Shown piece by piece: positions 1-12,400 of a stretch of DNA of 64,000 bases. The stretch is taken from positions 9,889,927-9,953,926 of the forward strand of contig NC_086366.1 in NCBI RefSeq assembly GCF_036324505.1, given 5' to 3'. The position numbers and the translations under genes are program-made. This stretch comes from Eleginops maclovinus (Eukaryota; Chordata; Actinopteri; Perciformes; Eleginopidae). Below the pieces are notes generated by a model that did no database searches, was not told where the DNA came from, and was given only the letters and a program-made list of their open reading frames with translations. Position 1 is the first letter of the stretch; each line of letters opens with the position of its first letter.

Positions 1-2068
1 ACCAAACAGAGGAGGTAGAGTAAGGACTCAGCTGGCAGGGACAGATGTGCAGTGGGTGTGAAAACCATAGAAGGCAAAGGAGAGTTTTGCCGACAGCAAT
101 AGAGCAAAAAGTGAATCTAAAAGAGAGAGATGGAGATGAATGGAGGGCTCTGACAGAAGCAGCAGCCAGGGAGTGTGAAAAGGAGCAGAAAAAGGAGGAT
201 TAGCTTTGGGATTTGAGCCTCTTCACTGATCGGTGAAGTTCCACACTTGTGAGTCTGAGAGGAGTTTGCCTCAAAACTTTTTATTGACTGAACCCTCCAA
301 ACAGTTTTCCTCCCTTTTTAATGCACCAGTTTGGCTTAGGGTCAAACACAACAGGATTTCCTGCAGGTTCTTGAACTAATTAAGTATTAAAATGCACTCG
401 TAGCCGAGGCTTTTCGACTGCTCTGAGAAAACCCTTGAGGAAAACACAGATCTGGGATTTTCGGCCCTAACATCAACATTTATGTGGGCAGGATTAATTG
501 GAGCTAAATTCTCAGCAAGTTTCCTCCTTTGCCTTCTCACGGATGGGTGGTCCTCACAGCCCATTGTTAGGCAGGACAGAGTGTAGTCCTTGTCTCTTAA
601 ATATTTAAATATGGTCTATGTTAAAGTAGTAGCAGAGCACTAAAACATAATGTTGAGCAGTAACATTTACATACAAGTCATTTCTTATATACGAGTAAAA
701 ACAGAATCAGACCTGGGATTTTCTTGTGATTACATATGGTTTATTCTCTTACAATTTTGCAATGTGATCAACTACAACAACCCTTTTACACCCCTAAGTC
801 ATTAATTTGCCTTGATTTCGATTTTAGCCTGTTAGGATTTCTGACTGCATTTTTTGACGGTTGTGACCTTGTGCCTGTGACAAAATTTGTACACAGACAA
901 ACAGAAGTGTAAAACATCTGGACTCAAACTAGTTATTTACCATGATAACACAAACACAGACTCAAAAAAGCAAAACAATACCAGCGGCACTGTCAAGGAT
1001 GGAAATCGTAGCATGGATTATTCTGTTTTGCACACACTGCAGTCAATAGTTCACACTGTGTTTTAGATTACATACAGTAGATTCAATCCGGTCTTAAATG
1101 GCTCCTCAGTATTTAAAAACCCACAAGTGAGCCACATCCTCTGCAGGGTGGTTGAATTCATTTCTGTATGTTTGTTTCCAGCCCCTTGATTCCATAGCCA
1201 TTAGGGCGGTTGTTTATGTCCCAAGACCTAGCCACTTCACTGATTTGATAAACGTTATTGACCGTGTTAAAGACAATGCCATTAAATTACTTAAGTCTTT
1301 TTTTAGTGACTCTTTAACTCTCGGAGATGTGCAGTACTGTACAAACAGGTGTGTGTACATGGCTGCGTGTCTGTGAGAGACAAACAAAGAGAGACAGTAA
1401 CGTGAAGGAAAAATAAGTGAAGATGTACATGGACAGAAGATTTAGAAAGAGTCTACGTGCGTCTCTGCGGCTACATAATGTCTAGACCAGCCAGTGAGAT
1501 AATTTTGGCAAGAATTAAGATGGTTCATAATTAGAACTGTCCCTATAATTAATAACACTTTATCTCCTTGCCTAGAAGGGAGGCATAGATGAAGGGAAGG
1601 AGAGAATCGGGAGGACGAAGAGAGGGATGAGGATCAAGGGAGATAATGGGTGGAGGAAAGAGAGGCGCAGAATGATGGATAAGTCATTTCCAGGAAATGG
1701 AGACGATGTTTGAATGACAGGGGAACTGAGAAGAGAGACAGGGTGAGGGATAAAAAAGAAAGTGTGGACAACGGAGATGTATGGTAAGGTCAAAAGGCAA
1801 GCAGTATGGTGTAAGCGGCAAGGCATTGAATAAAGAAGGTCAACAATAAAGAACACATGCTGAAAAATGGCTACAATATTTGTGTTTCAGTAGCGGATTG
1901 ATCACAAAATCATAAATCAATACATAAATAAGGAAAATGTAAGTTAAACGAAGCATTCGTACCTAAAGCTCAATGTATTTTATCTAGTAGCTGGGCTTTA
2001 CCAACATCAAATAAAAGGCTTCAATTAATTTAGTTTTAACTGCATCTCTTCCATGCTTCTATCCCCAG
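1..2068 (+). other. grm5: grm5 intron (3' end), no exon seen
   Basis: This stretch ends in a pyrimidine-rich tract and a CAG acceptor at 2066-2068, just before the first transmembrane exon of grm5, so it is the 3' part of the intron that precedes the 7TM region. Short open frames here (1152-1376, 1572-1856) match nothing I recognise and look like chance. No transposon or RNA gene was recognised. Confidence 0.8.
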
Positions 2069-2186
2069 GCTGTGACCCCATCCCAGTGGAGTACCTGCGG
2101 TGGGGAGATCCTGAACCGATTGCTGCTGTGGTTTTCGCCTGCCTCGGTCTCATGTTCACATTCTTTGTCACTGCGGTCTTCATCAG
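2069..2186 (+). CDS. grm5: grm5 exon: TM1
   Basis: Starts after an AG acceptor with two bases of a split codon, then [16 protein letters not shown] and the first membrane helix ([21 protein letters not shown]). Ends in CAG before gtacta; the arginine codon is split 2|1 with the next exon. Confidence 0.93.
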
Positions 2187-5100
2187 GTACTAAATCTCTC
2201 ATCTGTCATAGAAAATATGAAGTGAGTGGAACAATGCAAACAGCGTTATACTCGACAAAGATACACACTTTTCATTCACTCGTAGCACTTTTGACTTTTT
2301 TAGGATCCCCTTTAGCGCTAGCATAACCTTTCTTCATGGGGTCCACGCATACAGTAGAACACACAATGACACACAATCCACATAAACACCTAAACAAACA
2401 ACACAACTAATCTCATGGCAATAGCAGCCTACTACAAAGATGTGAAAACAAAAACGATCATCCTTTTGATCGTCATTAAGCCAAAAATAACCCAAAAAAA
2501 ATCATTTATTGAACAAACAAACAGTTCAATTATCCTTTCTGAAATTAAGATATTGTTTTAACAAAAGTCTGAACTGATCTGTAGTAATCTCTATAATAAT
2601 ATGCACCAGCAATGAATTCCCACGCACCATGGCTCTGTACATGACTGTTTCCTGTATCATATTTGTTTTTGCTTTAGGTAACATGAATCCTCTTTCTGTT
2701 GTGCATACTGTTCCATAACTCTGTTAAGCATACTGAGAGAGAAATGTTCCCAAAATATCTATTAGTTCTGCACTTTCTTGTTCTACCATTTCCTTGCTGT
2801 TTTTTTATTGTATAAATTGTGTATTTCTGTATCTCATGACTTGCATGTTTCTGCGCATATTTGTTCCTCTGAATGTGTTCAGGTTCCGGGACACCCCAGT
2901 AGTGAAATCTTCCAGTCGGGAGCTGTGCTACATAATACTGGCAGGGATCTGCCTGGGGTACCTGTGTACCTTCAGCCTCATAACCAAACCCCATGTAGTC
3001 CACTGCTACCTCCAACGGCTTGGAATAGGCCTGTCACCTGCCATGAGCTACTCTGCACTTGTCACCAAGGTACTGCAAGGATTGATTTAAGGATTTGTGA
3101 AATGAGTATAAGATGTAGGGTGCAGCAGTTGTAAGGCTAAAGGAATTACCTCTAAGGTCTTGAGTATCCCTGTCATTAGATTCACTAGTGAGGTGGCAAT
3201 TCTGAACAAGATGATAGCTTGGCCGCCTGAAGTGCTGCTTGCAGCGTTGTTGAGAACCACTTTTTTCCTTTTGAGTCCAGGGAGGTGTTTTGTTGTTATT
3301 TTAGTACATCCAGAATTCAACAGAAAATGGGAAAAGCAGTCAGTGAGCGGCTTTGTATAAGGGCTGCTGTTGATGAGGATAATGTTGAACATGTTGCTTC
3401 TTCAAATTGCTTCAAATTCACACAGCACGTCCTTGGGTCCCCAGCAATATAGTATAAAGTAGATTGGATGATGAGAACCCGCTTTGGTCATCAATGGTCA
3501 GTGGGTAATAGCCATAGAACAGCTTGTTCTCCTGAAGAGACGGTGAACCTAATCAGAAAGATAACGGGGCCAAGTCCCCTGAAACGGCCGATTGTTCGTT
3601 CTGCCCCTGTCCTGTGGGGTTTAGGGAAAGAGGGTTTTGCGATCAGGGAGTAAGGATTAAAAAATAGCAGGTGACTGCAATAGCCTTCCAATAAGAACTT
3701 ACCTTGAGTGTATAGATTTTGACTCCTGTGTGCAATATTTATATTTTTTCTCACCTGTTTGTCTACACAAGGCCAATGGAAGCAGTGTAGGAATACAGAG
3801 CCCAGTTTGCCCGAACATGGATACAGCATGTTCAGTGCGTATATCATCAAAGGTTGCTAATTGGGTTTGCATTCTGACCCTAGACAAATCGCATCGCTCG
3901 AATTCTGGCAGGCAGCAAGAAGAAGATCTGTACAAAGAAACCTCGCTTCATGTCAGCCTGCGCTCAGCTCATCATTGCCTTCCTCCTCATACTGCTGCAG
4001 CTGGGCATCATCGTGGCTCTCTTCCTCATGGAGCCACCCGAGGTGAGCTGTCTGTCTGCCACTGTCTGTTTCTTTATTATGAGTACAAGAGTGGCTTGTT
4101 GATAGACATGACAAAAGGTTTACAGACAAATGAGAGGGATGGAAACTTAAAGAAAATTCAGATTTACCTCAAGAGGTTTCCTCCTAGTGAGGCAGGAGTT
4201 TCTCTCCATTTCATCACTATTTTGTTAGAGGCCAATAGACCCATACATGAGTAGTTAAGTAAGCACATCAACAGGTACTGTATGTGAGAATCCCGTTCAA
4301 ATAATGTTATTGTATTTATTTAAAGCAGTTAAATAATCCTGCTCCAAGGCAATTTTGTAATTATTCTTCTGCTCACAGACTTAAGATGATGAACATCTCA
4401 AGTTGGCAGTTTAATCAATGGAAATGCTAGTTTGCTAATTTCTTCCCCAATTTATTTTAATGCCCCTGTTGACACACATTTGGCAACTGTTTGGTGGAGG
4501 GAAAAACAATGGTGATTGTAATAAAAGCTCTTTCAAGCTTTCCATCATCACGTTGTTTTCCTCACTCTAATATCTAACAGGTGATCCATGACTACCCCAG
4601 CATCCGCCAGGTTAACCTCATTTGCAACACCAATAACCTGGGCGTGGTTGCCCCGCTGGGATACAATGGCCTGCTCATCCTCAGCTGCACCTTCTATGCC
4701 TTCAAGGTACGAGCTGAAGTGTTTTCACTATCTAAATTGAATTCATAAAATTGTCAGTAAGCATGTTTTAAAATGTTGTTTGAAGCAAATGTTATAATTG
4801 TAGAAACACGCATACAACCTCAAGCTGCTACAGAGAGAGAGAGAAGTCGTGCAGACAGATTGTGAAAGCAATTTGGTTGTGTTTGGTGCTCTACCGCTTT
4901 CAACAGCAGCAAATTGAACCATACATTTTATGAAGTCAATGTTTGATTATACGTTGCCTACAGCAATCCATTTTCTGCAGAGTGTGAGGGCAGAATGGTG
5001 AACAGAGACAAAAGCTGAAATGCATTGCATGCCAAGCAAATAATAAATTGACCGTGCACATGAACACAGCTGTAGAGAAAAACATGTTGCTGTAACTTTC

Positions 5101-8100
5101 TCTCTGACTCTGTCCCTTTCTCCCAGACCCGCAACGTCCCCGCTAATTTCAACGAGGCTAAGTACATTGCCTTTACCATGTACACCACCTGTATTATATG
5201 GCTGGCCTTCGTACCCATCTACTTTGGCTCTAACTACAAAATTATCACCATGTGCTTCAGTGTCAGCCTCAGTGCCACTGTGGCGCTGTGCTGCATGTTC
5301 GTACCCAAGGTAAGGCTGCAGCTAAAATCCACAGTTTCTACATATTACTCATTGATCTGTCTCTACAGTATAAATCAATGTATCTCATGAGTCTCCCTAA
5401 AATAAGCCTCAAAATATACAGTTTGTCTTGCGGATAGTTTTCCACACTTAAACACACTGTGGTTATTATCCTACATCAGGACACAATGTTTATTTAATGA
5501 TATTTAAAGCAGTACACTAACATTTTGTTGATGTTTGTTGTTTAAAGTTTGATGATAAAGCATCAAAAGTTATTGTTTCTTATTGAAACTCTTACCTTAG
5601 AGTGGGAATGTACGGGCTGCACTCACAGTCAACACCAATTATTGAAAATGACTGTTCAATATAAGTTCTTAAATGAGAGAGAAAGAAACTTGAAATTACA
5701 TTGTCACGCACTGAAGTGAAAGGGTTCATTTAGAATATCATCACGTATCATGTTTATTCTAACTATCCTAGTAATAGCAGGTATTCCTCGGCAGCTTCAA
5801 GGACAACGTTTGTGCTAAAACAATAGCAGAATAACAATCAATATGAACAATTAGCTGCAGCTTTTTTTGAGGATTGTCATTTTATAAGAGCTGTACATAA
5901 AGAAGGTAAGCCATCACGGAGTTCATCACTTCACTCTCAAAAAGAACATCTTTTAAAAGTTTTTAAAGAAATGCCTACCAAAAACAGATGGCTTGATGTA
6001 GGTAATTGCTCTTCAATGGTCTGAAACATTTTGCTCTATAAGGATAAACATTTTTTATTATTTTTCTCAACAGGTGTACATCATTCTAGCCAAACCAGAG
6101 CGTAACGTGCGCAGTGCCTTTACCACTAGCACAGTGGTACGCATGCACGTGGGGGACGGCAAATCGTCCTCAGCTGCCAGCCGTTCTTCGAGTCTGGTGA
6201 ATCTGTGGAAACGTAGAGGCTCTACTGGGGAGAATCTCAGGTACATCTGTGTGTCTGTGTGTGTCTTTGTCTTTGTGTGGTAGTGATTGTGTGTACACAC
6301 AAGGGCCTCATTTGGCAGGTTAATGCCAGGTTACTGCGCAGTTACAGTCCAAAGTACCATTTCTGTAATAGCCCAACTCTTCAGACTACTTATAGTGTGT
6401 GTGTTATTGTGTGTGTTCTAGCTCTCTGGGAGATTGATTCTCTGAACTCCCCAGAGTCTGCTTGACTGTTCCTGTGACCCTTACATGAACTGTAGACAAT
6501 TGCCTAATGGAGACATGGCAAAGCCAGAGAGAGGTGCAAGCTAAGGAAGGGAGGGTAAGCAGAAAATTGACAGGATGGGGAGAGAAAATGAAAATCAGAA
6601 TTGATGGTAGAAACAGAGAAGAAGAAGAAATGGCTCAAGGAATAAGGCTAAAATGAGCCACATAATAACATACACCCAGCTGAAGGCCATCCGCAAGCCA
6701 TCTACAGTGACAGGGAACCGATCAATGGACACAAAAGGAGTGACGCACAGCCACTTGCCCAGAATGAAAAGGGAAGAAAAGGACAAGAACACATTTGAGT
6801 TTGTCAGCGCGTTACTCGAGTTCACCCCGCTTGGCAAGCAAGATTTCAATCACACTGTTATGAGAAATATCAGGAGTTCTTCCATCCTGGCTCCTTTTTA
6901 TTCCTCTCTTCCCCTCTCACATCTCTTTTGGTCCTATCTTCCCCTGTGGGTGGTGGTAATTGGCAGGGCTGTCTCCCTCCTCGGTGCAGGGCTGGAAGCT
7001 GTTGCCTTTGAGATGCTGTCATTGTGTTGTCTGAACAGATGCAGACAGACATGAAACCAGCGAAACGGGGGGAGATATAGAAGAAATACTTCAAATAATA
7101 AAAGAAGATGAAATATTTGACTGATGAATCAACCAAATGTTTGAACTACTGAGGAGTGCATGGTTTACTTTCAACAGGCATTCAAATGGATGCAATATAT
7201 GTCAGACAGGATCAACCAAGCGCCCCTTTAGTGTGTGCAACACGTGTTTCTGTTAGTAGCATGTCAGGCTTTGGCTTGGCTCCAAAGCCTTGTGTCCGAG
7301 ACTCTTTTAGCGAGTATATCCCAGCACGATGTATGTGTAGGCGCAGGTCGACGTGCAGCATATGGAGGTGCGTGTGTGAGAGTCTATCTATGTGTGTTTC
7401 TCCCCAGGGTGATTTAGGCTCTTTTCAACAGCAGCCACGGTGGTGTGAGGTTTAATCAGAAGTTCCACTAAAGATTAATCACAGTAATTAACCTGACAAA
7501 AGGATGAGAGAAAGGAAAGTGGGGGGAGGCAAGGGATAGTAGTGTGACTGATTTGAAGCAGAGAAAAGTGGAGAAAAATGGTGAGATGTAGGTAGAACAG
7601 AAACAGGAAGAGAGAAGCTGACAAAGACAAGTGAAGAACAGACTGTCGGGAAAAAATAGAACAGGAACATTAATTGTAATGAAATGACATGCAAATGAAG
7701 TCCAACTGATTTTTTGTGAGTCAGGGCTTCATTTAAATATGTGTGTATCTATTAAATGACACATAGGAAGTATTGTAAAGCAGGCACACTTAATGCAATG
7801 TTTCTGCCATGTTTATTTTTGCTGTTGTGTAGTTTTTGGCTTATTGTAGAAGGTATGCTTTTAGATTTACTATCAATATAAACCTATTATGATAATGAGC
7901 AGTTGACAAGCTAAATTATAGCTTATAGTAATTAGCATCTCATTTTTGACTGGAGTAAGAAATGTCCCATCTGAAAGGTAATATCATGTGATAAACAAAT
8001 ATGAGTAGACGATTTAAAAAAAGCTACCATATCTATTTTGAAGAAAGCTTACAGTAAATTATTTTGTGTCAGTAAGTCCTTTTTGAATATAATGTTCAGT

Positions 8101-9484
8101 GATCACCTGTTGTCAATTTAAAGTCTTGACCATAACATTACGTTAAACGCAATCATGCACATCCTCAATGTACATCTGTTGATGTATCTAAACTGAAAAG
8201 AGTGCGTGCACCTTATTTATATCAACTCTAATTAGAGATACAGTTTGTTTAAACAACTAATTACATGTATTACATTAACATCAAAACAATCAATAAACTG
8301 TGAATTAACTGAATGTGGTAAATCTACCTTAAAGCTATAAACAGACCCTCTTTCTTTCTCTCTGTCCCCTGCCGCCCTCCAGCTCCAATGGTAAATCAGT
8401 GTCTTGGGCGCAGACGGAGCGCAGCAGCTCACGCGGGAACCACCTGTGGCAACGGCTGTCCTTCCACATCAAGAAGAAGGAGAACAACCAGACCGCCGTC
8501 ATCAAGCCCTTCTCCAAAACTTCCGAGGAGCGTTACTGTGGCGGGGGGGACCTGCACCCCCATATGCCTCTGCCCTCACTCCCCTCTATGTCTTCCCTGT
8601 CCATTCATCAGGACTCTGTCACTGACAAAACCCTGTACGACCTCTCTGAAGCCGAGGAGCGCTACTCGACCACGTACCTGCCGCAGACGCCCTCGCCCAT
8701 CAGCACGATCAGCCAGAGACTAGGGGCAGGAATCGGGGAGGAGCACTCGATGTCTGGCATTCCTAACTACCCTAGCAGCATTTGCAGCGGGGGAAGCGGG
8801 GGAAGCGGGGGAAGCAGGGGAAGCGGCAGCAGTTGCGGTCCTGCCAGCAGCGGCTCTCTGGTGGTGGGGAGCGACGGGCGTCTGATTATTGTGGACAATC
8901 ACCCGGGACCGCACCCGAGCTCGCTGATGGATCAGATCAGCTGCGTGGTGAACCGCTTCACCGCCAACATCACCGAGCTCAACAGCATGATGTTGTCATC
9001 CTCTCCGACGCACTCTAATAAGCAGACTCCCCCCTCTCCTCAGCCCCACGACCCGTATCTGTTGCCCCGGGAGATCCCGATGGCCCCAACCCTCACCACC
9101 TACGCCGACGTCCAGCCCCTCCCCCCTGTCGAGACCAGCATGGCGGGCCGGAGCGGCTGTCCGGTTCACTCGATTCCTCATTCACCTTACCCCCTGCCGC
9201 CTCATATTGGCCAGGCCTCCCCCTCTCTCTCCCCAATGCGAGGAGGCCTCATCCCTTGCCTCACCAACTCCCCTCACAGGAGGGCCGAGTTGGACGAGGA
9301 GCTTTTTGCTTTGACTCCGCCGTCACCTTTCCGCGATTCCCTGGGATCTAGCAGTGGTTCACTCATCTCAGAGACAGGCCTGTGTCTCCCCCCAGTCCCC
9401 TCTCATCCTCCCCCCTCTCCCCCTTCACCCAGGTACAGTAGACTGTCACTTAGAAACTACAGCCAGAGTTCATCCTCACTGTGA
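2069..9484 (+). CDS. grm5: metabotropic glutamate receptor 5, 3' part (7TM domain and cytoplasmic tail)
   Basis: Class C GPCR for glutamate, coupled to Gq/phospholipase C at postsynaptic membranes. Coding exons by splice-site reading: 2069-2186, 2883-3069, 3884-4042, 4581-4706, 5127-5309, 6074-6240 and 8383-9484; together they give about 680 in-frame codons ending in TGA at 9482-9484. The product runs from [11 protein letters not shown] through all seven membrane segments into [20 protein letters not shown] and the tail. The sequence [20 protein letters not shown] after the last helix identifies mGluR5 rather than mGluR1. The tail has the Homer ligand TPPSPF near its end and a terminal SSSSL PDZ ligand. 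The last junction reads NL|SSNGKSV, the short mGluR5a-type splice. The tail exon is longer than the human one because of Gly/Ser- and Pro/Ser-rich additions. The extracellular ligand-binding and Cys-rich domains lie left of the window. The 7TM region, one exon in mammals to my knowledge, is split here into six. Confidence 0.96.
2299..2430. repeat. Possible teleost dispersed repeat in grm5 intron
   Basis: The segment has an AGGATCCCC block followed about 35 bases later by CATGGGGTCCA and then a CA-rich stretch. From memory this arrangement is frequent in interspersed fish repeats. No terminal repeats or target duplication were found, so family and borders are uncertain. Confidence 0.35.
2883..3069 (+). 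CDS. grm5: grm5 exon: TM2 to TM3
   Basis: Encodes [21 protein letters not shown], the second helix, the extracellular loop with its conserved cysteine (VHCYLQR), and [15 protein letters not shown]. Flanked by ttcag and gtactg; ends phase 0 after AAG. Confidence 0.95.
3884..4042 (+). CDS. grm5: grm5 exon: intracellular loop 2 and TM4
   Basis: Encodes [20 protein letters not shown], the basic second intracellular loop, then [18 protein letters not shown] and MEPPE. It is 159 bp, phase 0 at both ends, flanked by ccctag and gtgagc. Confidence 0.95.
4581..4706 (+). CDS. grm5: grm5 exon: extracellular loop 2 and TM5
   Basis: Encodes [19 protein letters not shown] with the loop-2 cysteine, then [20 protein letters not shown] and AFK. 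It is 126 bp, phase 0 at both ends, flanked by aacag and gtacga. Confidence 0.95.
5127..5309 (+). CDS. grm5: grm5 exon: intracellular loop 3, TM6 and TM7
   Basis: Encodes [20 protein letters not shown], the [12 protein letters not shown] helix with the class C tryptophan, then [20 protein letters not shown] and FVPK. It is 183 bp, phase 0 at both ends, flanked by cccag and gtaagg. Confidence 0.96.
6074..6240 (+). CDS. grm5: grm5 exon: proximal C-tail
   Basis: Encodes [20 protein letters not shown], then [20 protein letters not shown] and [15 protein letters not shown]. Ends CTCAG before gtacat; the last serine codon is completed by the exon at 8383. This downstream junction is the ancestral one. 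Confidence 0.96.
6241..8382 (+). other. grm5: grm5 intron; mGluR5b cassette not seen
   Basis: A 2.1-kb intron between the proximal and distal tail exons. In mammals a 32-residue cassette exon (mGluR5b form) is used at this place. I looked for its KSEIECFTPKG-like core by eye in all three forward frames and did not find it. A purine-rich stretch lies at 6480-6800. No mobile element was recognised. Confidence 0.6.
8383..9484 (+). CDS. grm5: grm5 last coding exon: distal C-tail with Homer motif
   Basis: Begins [15 protein letters not shown] after the acceptor and reads open to TGA at 9482-9484. Conserved islands in order: [32 protein letters not shown], a [15 protein letters not shown] run at about 8787-8832, [27 protein letters not shown] (Homer EVH1 ligand PPxxF) and the terminal NYSQSSSSL. 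Between the islands it is low-complexity Pro/Ser/Gly and GC-richer than the introns. It is longer than the mammalian tail. Confidence 0.96.
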
Positions 9485-12400
9485 GGCAGTTTTAAAATGA
9501 AGAAAACGCAGATTTGAAGAGGAGCGCTCCAAAAACGACACGGTTGATCTGAGTGAAGAGTATTGGAGGATGGAAACTGAAATCCATTCGTCCTTACGTG
9601 AAGTAAGTAAAGGAGTCGGGGTGAAGGATTCGCGAAGAGCTGGTTGATGAAGACACCAAGCTGCGGCTGTGTTTGTGTTTACATGTTTGCATTGAGATGC
9701 AAGTATGAGAAGCTTGCCCACGTCGTATTTTCTTAGTGCAGTTTCTCAAAAGTGGGGCGTGAAGAGTTGCAAAAAAAGGGCCACCACGACTTTGAGATGT
9801 TTTAGTGTCTGTAAAGTCAAAAATCATTCTTGAAGTTCTAGAGCATAGACTGTACAGAAGAAGTGGTAAACATGAATCAACTCAGTGGTTTGTGGAGTAA
9901 CGTTTTGAAGCCTCGAGTACCGTATCTTGGCTGACATCATCTTGTGTTTTTTGGTGTAAGAGGTGACAATTTTTGACAAGTGGGTAACACATTGTTATGA
10001 CTCGACCTTTATCGACAGGTCGCTCTAAAGCATACCTTTCTTTATCGTCTACTAGCGACTCAAACTAGCGACTTGGATCATTCGGATTAGGGTCATTTTC
10101 TAAAAGATTACTATTCAATTGCAATAATTTTATTAGTTAGAAGAGTTTGACCCCTCCTGTCCATTAGACATTTAGCAGATTTTAGGCCCTTTGGCATTGG
10201 ATTCACCTTTAAGACCCGAAAAGCTACATCCACTTGTTGTGTACAGTCTATGGTCGAGAGCTACATATATTTTAGGTTTGGGTAGTGGCCTTAAGGTTCT
10301 ATGGCTATCAACTAATTAGAGAGGAGTGTGTGTCTGTGAGTGTGAGTATGTGCATGAGTATGTTTAAGAGTAAGGATGAGATTAGACTCCTAAAGCTTGT
10401 ACGGACTGAACGAAGGCTATTTGCTGATACACACTCACACACATAAACACATAGGTGTGAGCAAACATATACACTTACAATGAAAGGGAAAATCACTGTA
10501 AATATACGAGAAGATATGGATTTTTCTTTGTAAAGAAAATCAAACATGTTTCTGACAAAAGTGCAATGTGTTGACATACCAGACTGTATGTTACTCTGAA
10601 GAATTTTCTCACAAGAGCTTTTTTTATTCATCCAGCTCTCCAAACTGTTCCCCTTACATTGATTTTATTTCCCCTCAGTCCCTCTTTCTCCTGCTGCTTT
10701 CTTTTATCCCGCCAGTAATTCAGTATTTTCTACTCTTCCAGTTTGTTTTCCTCAAAAGTTTGAATGTATATTTTCTAAATGATTCCTGAAGCAGTTGGGA
10801 CCAAACCTTTTGTACCTCTCTGTCTGTGACCTGAGAAAGAGCGAGAGGAGGGATTGACAAGACCAGGCCTAGTTTTAACATAAACATCTTAGTCATAAAC
10901 GCTTGGAATATTAGCAAATCCGACTTTGTAGTTTATAGTTACCGTAGTCTTTGACATTTGACAAAGTATAATGTATGGCTTATTACGATCCTAGTTGTGA
11001 CATTTTCCCTAAACGATCTGTCAGCAGGATATACTGTAAGTGTCACTGTTTTTAGTTGAAGACAGGCCTTTGAATGAGACTAATTGGAATTGCTAACATC
11101 TATTGTGTTAGCGGCCACAGTTTGATAGATTCAAGCTGGGAGACCTTCTACCAGGGTCCTCCGTTGCACAGCTGAAAATACTTCTTAGATTTTCTCCACT
11201 CTTGTGAGACAAAGAGAGGCAGAACCACAACAAAAAAGCTCATATTGAATGGATGTACTTGAGCGCTGTATCGATTTTCTCCTCTCTCTCCGAAAAGAGA
11301 GAAATTAAAAAAGTGAATCTGTCGCTTTCAAATAAGGCTTCAGATTTCATACTTCCTAATTTGGCAAAATGTTGCTAGTGACAAAATCCAAGTGGTACTT
11401 TTCAATCAATTTTAGAGGTGTTTTTCTAAAAGTGTCTGTGTAGATGGATAAACAGAACCAAACTTGGGAAAGACTGCTAAACATTAAATGTGTAGTTTGG
11501 CTGTTTAAGATTTGTGTTTAAACGTATGCCTTTCAACGGAATATATTGTTCTTACATGTGCCAACAGAATTTTTGAGTACCCAGAGTAGTCCTGGGATAT
11601 AAAATGTGCCGATGGATGCATTCACTAAGATGCTTTTGAGAAATGGGGCCTTGGCTTCCTGACGGCTCCTTCCACAGACGAAAACCCAAAAAAAAAAATA
11701 AACGAAGGGTCGACATTTTATACAAGGAATATTATCTGCAGAAAGTATATCGGACTCATTTAAAATGATTGAACTGTTTCTATCACAACAAAAGGAGTTC
11801 TTCAACATGTTGCCTGTGTTTTATCGTCCGTCATGTTTACTGCAGAACTCGCATCCATCTGCTGTATGATGCAGACGCAGTCCACGGTCTGATTTCTCTT
11901 GTGAGTGTAGTATTTCTGCTTTACAGTAGCCAGCAAGAACAAACTCAGACAAAAGGATTCTGTAAATAATAAGGGCATGCAAAGACAGTTCTGTTTTGTT
12001 TCAGATGAAAGTAAATCTATTTACATATCAACAAAGGTGAAAATGAATTAAAAAAAGCGATGTTTTTGAACTATGTTATGACATCATACAGTACCAATAT
12101 GTGTTACGACTACAGAAACTGTGTTACTACTCTTAATATGTGAGTGACCATTCCTATTCAAATGTCTTGTAATTCAACAATATAATAATGATTAATATTA
12201 CGATGATTATTGTGCCAAAGGGGATAGGGAGGGTCTAGATTACTAGCTCGTGGGTAGATAACTGGTTTCGTAAAAAAAAGTCTAAAAATATAAATGTAAA
12301 ACTGTTTCTATTGTTTTTGGATATTTTCTATATAAATATTCCATATTTTCCAGTGTTGAAGCAATATTTACCATACATATACAAGGTGCGCACCTGAAGG

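Noticed and set aside
3730..4254. 174-residue plus-strand open frame
   Set aside because: It crosses a grm5 exon in the wrong frame and continues into the intron.
2187..6073. Shared introner-like sequence among the extra grm5 introns
   Set aside because: Several begin GTAC, but so do conserved introns in this window (ctsc intron 3, rab38 intron 1, the last grm5 intron), and the interiors show no common block by eye.
8388..9181. Several overlapping frames of 60-111 residues in the grm5 tail exon
   Set aside because: GC-rich exon shadows; only the frame with the Homer motif and SSSSL end is conserved.
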